A stretch of 64,000 nt of DNA, taken from assembly GCF_964204645.1 (NCBI RefSeq), contig NC_134030.1, positions 15,218,447 through 15,282,446 on the forward strand. The letters are read 5' to 3'. A model generated the notes under the pieces. The model did not search any database and was not told the origin of the DNA. It was given only the letters and a program-made list of their open reading frames with translations. This document shows positions 23,240-31,263 of this stretch, one piece after another. The stretch is from Tubulanus polymorphus. Lineage: Eukaryota > Nemertea > Palaeonemertea > Tubulaniformes > Tubulanidae. Position 1 is the stretch's first letter. Each line of letters begins with the position of its first letter. Both the position numbers and the translations under genes were made by a program.

Positions 23240-23433
23240 CTTAAAATATTCACATAAATGAATAACATTTAAATCATTGAACTTCTAAAATCAATTTTAA
23301 TAAAAAATATAGTATTAAAATGGAAGCAAATAAATACTACTGCCCAACATGTAATATCGATATAGATAAATCCCAAAAAGCAAGACACAATAAAACTATA
23401 ACACATTTAGAGAATAAATTGAAACTAGAGTAT
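23052..23433. repeat. Left terminal inverted repeat, 382 bp
   Basis: Identical by eye, without indels, to the reverse complement of 40619-41000. It contains a terminal palindrome (23052-23239), an AT-rich leader, and the first 38 codons of the polymerase gene (23320-23433). The absence of differences points to a young insertion or recent repair of one end from the other. Confidence 0.93.
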
Positions 23434-23580
23434 TCAGAACAGTTAACAAAAGGAAAGAAATTTATTGAATTATGGAACACTGATCCAAATAATGAACAAT
23501 ATGTTGAGGATACGATGTTTATACTAGAACATGATTCTATTTTAGCCTATATACATTCAATGTACAGAGCTATAGAATAA
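23320..23580 (+). CDS. Chimeric short frame: polymerase N-terminus fused to an HNH-gene tail
   Basis: The first 38 residues are identical to the start of the DNA polymerase because they lie in the terminal repeat; they contain the first CxxC...H finger. Beyond the repeat the frame continues for 48 codons with KKFIELWNTDPNNEQYVED, which resembles the C-terminus of the HNH protein at 25282 (KKFIELWNSTHNKQYVES). It is a by-product of how the repeat boundary was formed, though it has the full polymerase promoter region and could be expressed as a small finger protein. No function is known. Confidence 0.5.
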   Translation: MEANKYYCPTCNIDIDKSQKARHNKTITHLENKLKLEYSEQLTKGKKFIELWNTDPNNEQYVEDTMFILEHDSILAYIHSMYRAIE

Positions 23581-24085
23581 ATCGATAAATTCACAGCTGT
23601 TACAGTTGTTACTATAACGACGAGATATTATGATTCATAATATTACAAATTGTGCTGGAACTCTGAATAGAGATGACGCATCATAATTAGAAACGTGTAG
23701 AATATTCTAGAACCGGAACTAGATGGCGTGGTATAATCAACGACGTGTCATTCTAGAAAGGCGTGCCGGAACTAGATGACGGGATATACGCTGTAATATT
23801 GTGCTCAGGATATTCTATCTTTCGAAACGAAATTAGGAGTTATAGTTTACAATTATAAATCTAAATGTAAGTACTGTTTTTTGTAGTTATTGGGGTTATT
23901 AAATATGAAACCTTTAAGTGCTTTTGACAACTGCAACTTCATACAGTTAATTCTATTTTACGTTAGATAGATAATAACTTGAACTATAATAAATTATAAT
24001 AATTAGAAACGATAGACTTGAAAATATTTATATCATATAATATCACGGTTCCTGTTCTACCGCTGATATCTTTTAGTTGAATAAA
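23581..24085. other. Leader region of the rightward genes
   Basis: No gene. It contains an imperfect direct repeat around 23700-23790 built on CCGGAACTAGATGRCG. A likely regulatory stretch between the terminal repeat and the first rightward gene. Confidence 0.4.
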
Positions 24086-24856
24086 ATGTCGTGTGTATCG
24101 AGAAGTACTATTGATTCTCAGAGGACAACCGAAATAGAAGATGAACCAACCGAAATAGAAGATGAACCAACCGAAATAGAAGATGAACCAACCGAAATGG
24201 AATATGAACCAACCGAAATGGGTGTTGAAGTAAAAGAATCTTTCGATATAGAAGATGAAACGTTAGAAGAAGTTAAAAAACATTTATATTACCATCAAGA
24301 AATGACATTAATTTTAGAAAAAATTATAGAAAACCAGCAATCAAGCGTAACATCATTACCGAAAAGACCAACAACCAATGTAGAAATATTGTTAAGACTA
24401 AAAGGAACAAAAACTAAAAAGAAAATGAGCGGAAATGAGTTAAATAAGTTTTTAAAATCAAAATTATCAAATGAAAAAGATGTAAGTTTTAAAGAAATAG
24501 AAGTTATAACATCATTTAATGAAATAACTGTTTTATTGAAAAAAAATTATAGAACCTTGTTATTCAAAAAAGCAAAGCATTTATGGGATTATATCATTTT
24601 CGGGGATTGTTTAAATAGGGGATTTTTAATGTTTAATAAACAAACTGCGGGGATTTCTTGGACTTCTTGGGTTAAAAAATATATAGGTATTAGTGCTGGG
24701 CATGAAAGAAAATTAAGGAGCGTAGGGAGATTAATTACATATAAAAGATTCAAATTATTAAGTTTGTCATTTAGTGAAGTAATCAGATATATGCCAGAAA
24801 TTGAAAAAATGCTTGTCAATGATCCAGAAATTGAAAAGTTCTGGTTGGAATTATAA
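24086..24856 (+). CDS. Uncharacterised Polinton protein with acidic repeats
   Basis: Begins at the ATG in AATAAAATG. Near the N-terminus a 21-bp unit encoding TEIEDEP is repeated, with variants, about five times. The C-terminal half is a conserved-looking domain of Lys, aromatic and hydrophobic residues (LWDYIIFGDCLNRGFLMFNK, SWTSWVKKYIGIS, HERKLRSVGRLITYKRF, LSLSFSEVIRYMPEIE). The last part reads like a helical DNA-binding or HTH-type segment, but I cannot assign it to a family with confidence. The acidic tract may contact basic proteins. It is the first full gene of the rightward set, separated by ~425 bp of repeats from the next. Confidence 0.7.
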   Translation: MSCVSRSTIDSQRTTEIEDEPTEIEDEPTEIEDEPTEMEYEPTEMGVEVKESFDIEDETLEEVKKHLYYHQEMTLILEKIIENQQSSVTSLPKRPTTNVEILLRLKGTKTKKKMSGNELNKFLKSKLSNEKDVSFKEIEVITSFNEITVLLKKNYRTLLFKKAKHLWDYIIFGDCLNRGFLMFNKQTAGISWTSWVKKYIGISAGHERKLRSVGRLITYKRFKLLSLSFSEVIRYMPEIEKMLVNDPEIEKFWLEL

Positions 24857-24924
24857 ATCAAATTATGTACAACGACTGAACAACTTATATAATGTATTGT
24901 GTAAATCTGTTTGGTGAATTTTTA

Positions 24925-25150
24925 TGTTCGGTCGTTTCTATTTCTAGAATGAATATATAATTATGATTAGCGCATGCGCATTGATCAAAAGCGCGCACGA
25001 ATGCGCGGTTTTACCTAATGTGAACACGTTTTGATATTTTCTGTGTTCGGTCGTTTCTATTTTACAGAATTTACAGAATGAATATATAATTATGATTAAC
25101 GCATGCGCATTAAGCAAAAGCGCGCATGAATGCGCGGTTTTGCCCAGTGG
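24925..25150. repeat. Tandem 119-bp repeat with CpG-rich cores
   Basis: Two head-to-tail copies start with TGTTCGGTCGTTTCTATT at 24925 and 25044. Each contains GCGCATGCGCATT and AAAAGCGCGCA(C/T)GAATGCGCGG, a CG-rich island in an otherwise AT-rich element. Candidate regulatory region; no direct evidence of function. Confidence 0.65.
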
Positions 25151-25281
25151 TATTATTTAGATATCAAGGAATCGAAACAACTTATCAAAAGCAGCGAGGA
25201 ATGAAAAAGGATGACGTTAGTCGGAGAAATGGAAGAGGATTCTAAAATATTAACCAATTTAGTAAAAAATACGTATAATAA

Positions 25282-25947
25282 ATGGAACCAGAACAACCAC
25301 AAACTATCAATATTACAAATAACACTGGTGTTATAAATATATATTACAAGAAATGTTCTAAATGTGAATTAGATAAATTAGCTTTAACAGAATTTAGTAA
25401 GCGTAAGATTAGCAAAGATGGTTTTCAATATTGTTGTAAAACTTGTTTTAAACTATATACCAAACAATACCGAGAAGATAATAGAGAATCTTATAATGAT
25501 TATATGACAGAATATATGAGAGAAAGATATCAAACAGATCTTAATTTTAGATTGAAACAATGTTTACGGTCTAGATTAACACAATTATTCAACAAAGAGA
25601 CACATTCAGAAACACTATCTAATTTATTGGGTTGTTCAGATGAATTTCTCAAATCATGGATAATATTTCAATTCGATGATAAAATGAATATAGATAATTA
25701 CGGTGAATACTTTCATATTGATCACGTGTTACCAATATCTAAATTTAACATGAACGATGAATACAATAAAAAACTTATTTGGAATTGGAAAAATTTAAGA
25801 CCTTTAGAAAAGAAAGAAAATCAAATCAAATCTAATAAAATAGATTTACAGTTATATTTGAATCAACTGGAAAAAGTAAAAAAATTTATTGAATTATGGA
25901 ATTCAACACATAATAAACAATACGTTGAGTCTTTAATGAGTGGTTAA
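25282..25947 (+). CDS. HNH endonuclease with zinc ribbon
   Basis: A 221-residue protein starting at ATAATAAATG. Residues 25-55 form a CxxC...CxxC zinc site (CSKC and CKTC). Residues 143-180 carry an HNH nuclease core: YFHIDHVLPIS supplies the HxDH pair (H145, D147, H148), and WKNLRPLEKKENQIKSNK supplies the following N and K residues. This architecture is common in free-standing homing-type and viral HNH nucleases, which nick or cut DNA. In a Polinton it is accessory: possible roles are element spread, genome processing or recombination at the termini. A piece of its C-terminus appears again at 23434-23580, showing that it has been involved in rearrangement. Activity is inferred from motifs only. 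Confidence 0.82.
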   Translation: MEPEQPQTINITNNTGVINIYYKKCSKCELDKLALTEFSKRKISKDGFQYCCKTCFKLYTKQYREDNRESYNDYMTEYMRERYQTDLNFRLKQCLRSRLTQLFNKETHSETLSNLLGCSDEFLKSWIIFQFDDKMNIDNYGEYFHIDHVLPISKFNMNDEYNKKLIWNWKNLRPLEKKENQIKSNKIDLQLYLNQLEKVKKFIELWNSTHNKQYVESLMSG

Positions 25948-26194
25948 AGAATAATAGATTTTAAATAAAATATAATAAAAATTACATACCTTCAACTATC
26001 TATTATTTCTATTATATTTTTAATATTTTCTTTTCAAAAGATAATACTTTATATTTTGAATAGATCCGAATAGAAATTCTTTAAATTCAAATAGCTAGTA
26101 TCAGTAGTCAATACTAGAATTCTTTAGCTTTAACTAGCTAGTATCATTTGAAGAATACTTATAATACTATTCTTATTAAATTTCTCTAATATAA
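25948..26194. other. Intergenic with a direct repeat
   Basis: Two copies of an element ending AGCTAGTATCA occur near 26092 and 26140, each preceded by an AGAATTCTTTA-like segment. The downstream gene starts in TATAAATG. Confidence 0.5.
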
Positions 26195-26797
26195 ATGTCA
26201 AAGAAATCGAGTAAGAATAATATTGATATTGAAAAGACATTAGATGATTTAGGTATTAGTGATAATAAAGATACAGTTGTTTCTAATTCTATTCAAGTTA
26301 ATAACAATATAGATTATGAATACTACTTATATTGTAAGCATCATCTTGAATTATTAATTGCTGGTGGGAAATCTAAGGAGTTTTTAAATAGAATCATTAC
26401 TTTTCAAGAACTAGATGCTATGAAACCCGATCAAGTAATAAAATATTTTAAGATTTATGAAGAGTCAAGATTAGCTAGAATAAATGATTCTATTTCTAAT
26501 GGTATTGTCAAATGTTATTCAAAATTATGTAACCAGTTAATACCAATTGATGATGAAAATAAATTATATAATGATTTGAAAAATGACTACTTAGTTATGA
26601 CTGAATTACAAAAATGGGTTGGTTATGCTTCATTTCAATTAGGATCGGTTATGACATTGATTTCTACTGGAGTTATAACATTTTCGAATATCAAGCCTAT
26701 GGAATATAAATCAGGTAAGAACGAAACAGATGTACTACAACAAAACGTTGAAACAGAAAATGAATCAGAACAAAAATTAACTAAAATAAATGAGTGA
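26195..26797 (+). CDS. Uncharacterised conserved Polinton protein, 200 aa
   Basis: Starts in TATAAATG. The N-terminal 35 residues are polar. The centre (YYLYCKHHLELLIAGGKSKEF, then FQELDAMKPDQVIKYFKIYE) looks like a compact helical domain. A hydrophobic stretch near residues 148-165 (LGSVMTLISTGVITF) could be a membrane segment. The acidic tail is disordered-looking. I recall similar proteins beside Polinton genes in other invertebrates but know no function. The gene overlaps the next one by 8 nt, suggesting joint expression with the small membrane protein. Confidence 0.75.
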   Translation: MSKKSSKNNIDIEKTLDDLGISDNKDTVVSNSIQVNNNIDYEYYLYCKHHLELLIAGGKSKEFLNRIITFQELDAMKPDQVIKYFKIYEESRLARINDSISNGIVKCYSKLCNQLIPIDDENKLYNDLKNDYLVMTELQKWVGYASFQLGSVMTLISTGVITFSNIKPMEYKSGKNETDVLQQNVETENESEQKLTKINE

Positions 26798-27149
26798 TGG
26801 TGTTAAGAAAAAGGCTAGATCTGAGAAACAAGTTAAATGGGCAAGAGAATTAGGTAAAAGATCATCAGAATTAAAAAAAGCTAAGAAAAAGAAATTAACT
26901 GATATAAATGAATCTGATGGTATTGATTCAAATAATAATCCATCTAATTCTTCTAATGTTGGAAGTAATAATAAATTATATATTACAATTGGGTTAATCA
27001 CAATTATTATATTATCCGGTGTAATATATAAATCAAAATTCAAATCTGATGATAAAGATGATTCCAATGACAATAAACCTATCATACCCGAAAATAAGTC
27101 AAATTATAAATCAAATGAAAATAAATCTAAAATATTATTAATGGATTAA
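26790..27149 (+). CDS. Small single-span membrane protein, very basic N-terminus
   Basis: 119 residues. Residues 1-40 are strongly basic (KKKARSEKQVKWARELGKRSSELKKAKKKK); a membrane segment (LYITIGLITIIILSGVIY) lies around residues 66-83; the tail is Asp/Asn/Lys-rich. The basic part could bind DNA or target the protein. Adenovirus-type core proteins also combine short length and basic character, but there is no sequence link I can show. Its ATG overlaps the previous stop (AAATGAGTGA). Confidence 0.7.
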   Translation: MSDGVKKKARSEKQVKWARELGKRSSELKKAKKKKLTDINESDGIDSNNNPSNSSNVGSNNKLYITIGLITIIILSGVIYKSKFKSDDKDDSNDNKPIIPENKSNYKSNENKSKILLMD

Positions 27150-27152
27150 AAT

Positions 27153-28241
27153 ATGATGAAAAAAGAACAATATTTAAGAGATTTATATTATAACCCAGAA
27201 AGTGAAGTATCATATTCTAACGTTTCAGAATTATGGAATAAAATTAAATCTGATAATAGCAATATAAAATATAGTGAATTAAAATCATGGTTACAAAATC
27301 AACCCACATATCAAATTCATAAAAAGATGGATAAAAAATATTTAACAAGAAAAGTAATGGTTTCATATATCGATCAACAATGGCAAGCTGATTTAATTGA
27401 TATGAAAAACTTAGAAGAATATAACAAAGGATATTTTTGGATACTAAATGTTATAGATATATTCAGTAGATACGCATGGAGTATCCCGATTAAAAATAAA
27501 ACTGGAATAGAAGTTACAAATTCTTTCAAATTAATATTTAAAGAAGTTATTCCAGATAAAATACAATTTGATGAAGGTAAGGAATTTTATAACAAACATT
27601 TTAAAAAACTATTAACTGATAACGATGTAGAATATTTTTCAACACATTCAGATAAAAAAGCATCTGTTATAGAAAGATTTAATAAAACATTGAAAACTAG
27701 AATGTGGAAATATTTCACCGCTAATGAAACATATAAATATATCGATGTGTTAGATGATTTAGTTAAAGGTTATAATAATTCTAAACATAGTTCTATAAAT
27801 ATGAAACCTATAAAAGCTAGAAAAGAAGATAATTCAGAAATAGTTTGGAATAATTTATATGGCGCATTTGTTACACACGATTTTGGAGAACCTAAATTTA
27901 AAATAGGACAACATGTTAGAATATCTAAATATCGAAAAACATTTTATAAAGGTTATACCCCTAATTTTACAGAAGAAATATTTAAAATTAAAAAGATAAT
28001 ATTAACTAAACCATTTGTTTATAAATTGTTTGATTTAAAAGATGAAGAAATATTAGGTTATTTCTATGAACAAGAATTATCACTTGTACCAAATCCAGAT
28101 GAAATAGAATACAAAATAGAAAAGGTATTGAAAACAAAAACTCTTAAAGGAAAAAAGTATTCTTTGGTGAAATATAAAGGGTATGATGATAAATTTAATG
28201 AATGGATTTTATCTAGTAAAATTAAAAGAATAAATGAATAA
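27153..28241 (+). CDS. int: Retroviral-type DDE integrase with chromodomain
   Basis: A 362-residue integrase, which would join the linear element to host DNA. The catalytic core runs from about residue 70 to 190: WQADLIDM (D80), IQFDEGKEF (D140) and ASVIERFNKTLK (E174) supply the D,D-E triad. An SH3-like segment follows (KIGQHVRIS, about 250-310), then a C-terminal chromodomain (about 318-361; VEEY-type start replaced by IEYKIEKVL, with LVKYKGYDDKFNEW). Polinton integrases belong to the same family as retroviral ones and make 5-6-bp duplications, matching TGTAAT here. The chromodomain suggests targeting through methylated histones. Two adjacent ATG codons (27153, 27156) are possible starts. 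It overlaps the ATPase gene by 8 nt. Confidence 0.95.
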   Translation: MMKKEQYLRDLYYNPESEVSYSNVSELWNKIKSDNSNIKYSELKSWLQNQPTYQIHKKMDKKYLTRKVMVSYIDQQWQADLIDMKNLEEYNKGYFWILNVIDIFSRYAWSIPIKNKTGIEVTNSFKLIFKEVIPDKIQFDEGKEFYNKHFKKLLTDNDVEYFSTHSDKKASVIERFNKTLKTRMWKYFTANETYKYIDVLDDLVKGYNNSKHSSINMKPIKARKEDNSEIVWNNLYGAFVTHDFGEPKFKIGQHVRISKYRKTFYKGYTPNFTEEIFKIKKIILTKPFVYKLFDLKDEEILGYFYEQELSLVPNPDEIEYKIEKVLKTKTLKGKKYSLVKYKGYDDKFNEWILSSKIKRINE

Positions 28242-28848
28242 AGATTTATTTATATTTGAACCACATAATATGTTAGTTACTGGAGTTACAAATTGTGGTA
28301 AAACACACTTCATATTATATTTATTAGAAACTATTTATAAAAATCATTTTGATAATATAATATTATTCTGTCCTACTTATGAAATGAATGAAACGTATAA
28401 TAGAGATATAGTTTTTAAAGATAAAAAGTTTATTATATTAAATTCTAAAACAGTGAAAGATAATTTAGATAATTGTATAAAAATAGCAATTGATACTTAT
28501 AAAGGATCAAATACATTATTCATTGTAGATGATTGCGCAAATTTACATGATTCTAAAATTAGAGAAAGTGAGTTATGTTATTTAGCTTTCTCTGGTAGAC
28601 ATTTTGGGATAACAACTTGGGTTTTAAATCAGAAATATAATTCAATTGTGAAAGATTTTAGAGAGAATATAAGATTTCTAGTTTTATTTTATAACAAAGA
28701 TAGAAAATCTATGCAACAATCATTGGAAGAAAATCAAATTATACCTACTGAATTACATGATGAATATATGAATAAATTAAAGAATAATAAAGGTTCAAAA
28801 TTATTAATGAGATTACAATTTCCATATGAATACAAATTTATAAAATAA
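28234..28848 (+). CDS. DNA-packaging ATPase (FtsK/HerA, A32-like)
   Basis: 204 residues, the usual size for Polinton packaging ATPases. Walker A is GVTNCGKT (17-24) and Walker B is TLFIVDDC (94-101, D99/D100). GRHFGITTWVLNQ near 126-138 corresponds to the sensor-like region with a Gln. The enzyme family pumps viral DNA into preformed capsids. With the capsid genes on the opposite strand it forms the morphogenesis set of the element. The start lies in AATAAATG and overlaps the integrase stop. It is the last rightward gene and faces the leftward set across ~130 bp. Confidence 0.93.
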   Translation: MNKDLFIFEPHNMLVTGVTNCGKTHFILYLLETIYKNHFDNIILFCPTYEMNETYNRDIVFKDKKFIILNSKTVKDNLDNCIKIAIDTYKGSNTLFIVDDCANLHDSKIRESELCYLAFSGRHFGITTWVLNQKYNSIVKDFRENIRFLVLFYNKDRKSMQQSLEENQIIPTELHDEYMNKLKNNKGSKLLMRLQFPYEYKFIK

Positions 28849-28981
28849 CTATTTGTATACCTATGTATTAGATACCCTAATACCCGATACCCTAATACCT
28901 GATACCCTAATACCTGTTACCCTATTAGATACCTTAAATAATTTAAACCCTTTTTTTATTTACTATTATTTTATATAATTT
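28849..28981. repeat. Convergence zone with GATACCCTAATACC repeats
   Basis: Between the ends of the two convergent gene sets. Three to four tandem copies of a ~15-bp unit (GATACCCTAATACC) at about 28870-28932 are followed by a T-run. May serve transcription termination for both directions; that is inference. Confidence 0.6.
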
Positions 28982-29962
28982 TCAACCTTTATTATTTTTG
29001 AGTGTTAGATAATCAATTTCTGAATCACTTTCACTATCAGACGGCTCTAACAACATATTTAAATGCTCTACCGAATCTACATCAACATCTTTATAATTTT
29101 TTTTCACCTTTTTCACCTTTTTCGCCTTTTTATCCTTTTTTATCCTTTCTATCATATCATCCAAAGTTTCTTCTTTATGTTTCATAGAATCTTTAATATC
29201 AATATGTTTAACTGTAACTATATCATCATGTGGGTGTATGGCATCATTTTCATTATCATCTTTATTAGTGTTTGCTCCTAATATTTCATTTACAGTGTTT
29301 GATCCTAATATTTCATTAGCATCGGTTAAATCTAATTCATCTTTATTAGGTGTTGCTAATAATAAATCTTCATACATTTTTTCACCATTTACTTTTTTAT
29401 TTGAAACAAATTTTGTAACATATCTAAATGGGTGTTCTATAAATTCTTTTTTACCAACACGTTCTATAACATTAGTAATATGTGAATTTGTATTCATATG
29501 TTTATTCCAATTTGATGGAGTGTTTGAAAATTCACCATTACAATAACCACAATAATTTCTATTTTCACTAACATCTAATATTATTACGTTATTAGATGTA
29601 GAAGGTATTACGTTATTAGATGTAGAAGGTATTACGTTATTAAATGTAGAAGGTATTACAGGTGTAGAAGGTATTATATTATTTGATGTAGAAGGTATTA
29701 TATTATTTGATGTAGAAGGTATTACAGATGTAGAAGGTATTATATTATTTGATGTAGAAGGTATTTCATTATTATCAATTACATTACTTAAATTATCAAC
29801 AACACCACTTTTATTATTATCGATTTCTATCAGTTTAGTTTTATAATTTTTAAAAATAGGATCAAATATCAAAGCTATATTACAAGGTATTACATAATAT
29901 AAACCATCATTATTTTCATGTGTATCGATGTACGGAATATGTTTATATACTTTACCTTCCAT
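28982..29962 (-). CDS. Repeat-rich C2H2 finger protein, 326 aa
   Basis: Starts in AATAAATGG. After a ~55-residue N-terminal domain comes a run of about nine degenerate repeats of the form NNIIPSTS (roughly residues 66-128), then a C2H2-like finger (YCGYCNGEFSN...HMNTNSHI), then acidic and Lys-rich stretches (KKDKKAKKVKKVKKN) and an acidic C-terminus. It is the last gene of the leftward set, next to the major capsid gene. The composition suggests a flexible scaffold or DNA-associated virion component, but no known family is recognised. The repeat array is coded by near-identical units and probably varies in length between copies. Confidence 0.75.
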   Translation of the reverse strand: MEGKVYKHIPYIDTHENNDGLYYVIPCNIALIFDPIFKNYKTKLIEIDNNKSGVVDNLSNVIDNNEIPSTSNNIIPSTSVIPSTSNNIIPSTSNNIIPSTPVIPSTFNNVIPSTSNNVIPSTSNNVIILDVSENRNYCGYCNGEFSNTPSNWNKHMNTNSHITNVIERVGKKEFIEHPFRYVTKFVSNKKVNGEKMYEDLLLATPNKDELDLTDANEILGSNTVNEILGANTNKDDNENDAIHPHDDIVTVKHIDIKDSMKHKEETLDDMIERIKKDKKAKKVKKVKKNYKDVDVDSVEHLNMLLEPSDSESDSEIDYLTLKNNKG

Positions 29963-29994
29963 TTATTATATATATTTTTATTAAAGTTAAAATT

Positions 29995-31242
29995 TTAATA
30001 CATAACACTATCTAATTGTGAATTTACAATATTTAATTGCGCGTCAGATATAATATAAATGTGCATTTTAAAATTTTTGATTCCTTTATTCTTTTTCATG
30101 AATAATTGTATTCCATCTTTAGTGTTTTGTAATTTTTTCCCAGAACCATGTAATGAATTATCCTCTGTTGTTCTAAAATCTAACCATAATGCATATTTAT
30201 TACCGGTATAATAATCAATTTGATTAATGTTACAATTTTCAAATGATTTTATTTTTTCATTCATAAAATGTTTTTTAATTTCTACCCATTGATCTATCAT
30301 TCTCATTCCTTGACAAAATATTTTATTTGCTATACCTTCAATAGTTATTTCTACTTTTGTTATTTCAGGATTATAATAATTATCAACATTTATTGCACCA
30401 TTAGTATACGTTCCAATGGTAAAAAATATTAATATACCTTTAATAGATCTTCTTGGGAAGTTAATATTCTCATTAATAATTTCATCATTTGCATTAATAG
30501 TTACAGTTTTAAATTTATCAATATAATCATATAATAATGAAAATCCTTGATTGTATTGAGTTTGAATTATACTTGAAATATTTTCATCAGTTACTGTATC
30601 ATATTCTAAACATATATTCGATAATTTATAACTCATATCTTTATTAACGCTAGATAATACAATTTCATTTACAGGTGCAAATGTTATCTCAAATATAATA
30701 TCTTCTTGAATTGCGTATTTATATAAAGGTGCATTATTATTTATCAATTCAAAGTCTAATGGAATTTTATATTTGCTTCCATATATACTTTTTATCAATT
30801 TATCTACATCATTAGTTAATATTGCGCTATTAGCTTCTGATCTTAATTTATTTTGGTTTTCTGATTGAATACCCTGAAATATCATATTATTTCTATTTTC
30901 TTTAGTTAACCATAAATCTTTATAATGCATAAATAAATTATAATCATCTAATGAGAAAACTGTTTCCGGACCAATCTTTATTGTTAACTTTTTAATCAAA
31001 TATCTTCCAACATTATCGACAACATAATTATTATTATTACCGATTACTTTTATATCGGCTGATAAATAAATACTGTTTGGAACATAAAAAGTATTTTGTG
31101 TTAATCTAGGAATTCTAACATATAAAGTTTCATCGGGATTAATATTTGAAGGGTTATGAGTAATTATATGATGTGATCTTTCTGCTTTAATAGCATTAGA
31201 TATTCTAGAAATCTTAGAGGGACTTATATAACTCCCACTCAT
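29995..31242 (-). CDS. MCP: Major capsid protein (hexon-like, double jelly-roll)
   Basis: 415 residues starting in TAAATAAATG behind a T-run. The sequence has blocks I associate with Polinton/adintovirus hexons: LYVRIPRL near residue 40, VPNSIYLSADI, VGRYLIKKLTIKIG, YKDLWLT, YKIPLDFELI, FEITFAPV, FPRRSIKGILIFF and YYNPEITKVEITIEG. High beta propensity throughout fits two jelly-roll domains. Its position among membrane and minor capsid genes agrees. The assignment is from recalled family resemblance, not a search; a structure prediction should show the double jelly roll. It is shorter than some Polinton capsid proteins. Confidence 0.78.
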   Translation of the reverse strand: MSGSYISPSKISRISNAIKAERSHHIITHNPSNINPDETLYVRIPRLTQNTFYVPNSIYLSADIKVIGNNNNYVVDNVGRYLIKKLTIKIGPETVFSLDDYNLFMHYKDLWLTKENRNNMIFQGIQSENQNKLRSEANSAILTNDVDKLIKSIYGSKYKIPLDFELINNNAPLYKYAIQEDIIFEITFAPVNEIVLSSVNKDMSYKLSNICLEYDTVTDENISSIIQTQYNQGFSLLYDYIDKFKTVTINANDEIINENINFPRRSIKGILIFFTIGTYTNGAINVDNYYNPEITKVEITIEGIANKIFCQGMRMIDQWVEIKKHFMNEKIKSFENCNINQIDYYTGNKYALWLDFRTTEDNSLHGSGKKLQNTKDGIQLFMKKNKGIKNFKMHIYIISDAQLNIVNSQLDSVMY

Positions 31243-31263
31243 TTATTTAACAAAAAAAATTAA

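Noticed and set aside
24077-24085. Upstream TTG start for the acidic-repeat protein
   Set aside because: A eukaryotic element should use ATG; the ATG at 24086 has the AATAAAATG context of its neighbours.
28865-28935. Telomere-like CCCTAA repeats suggesting a telomeric insertion
   Set aside because: The period is about 15 bp (GATACCCTAATACC), not the 6-bp animal telomere unit, and the position inside the Polinton explains it better as an element-specific repeat.
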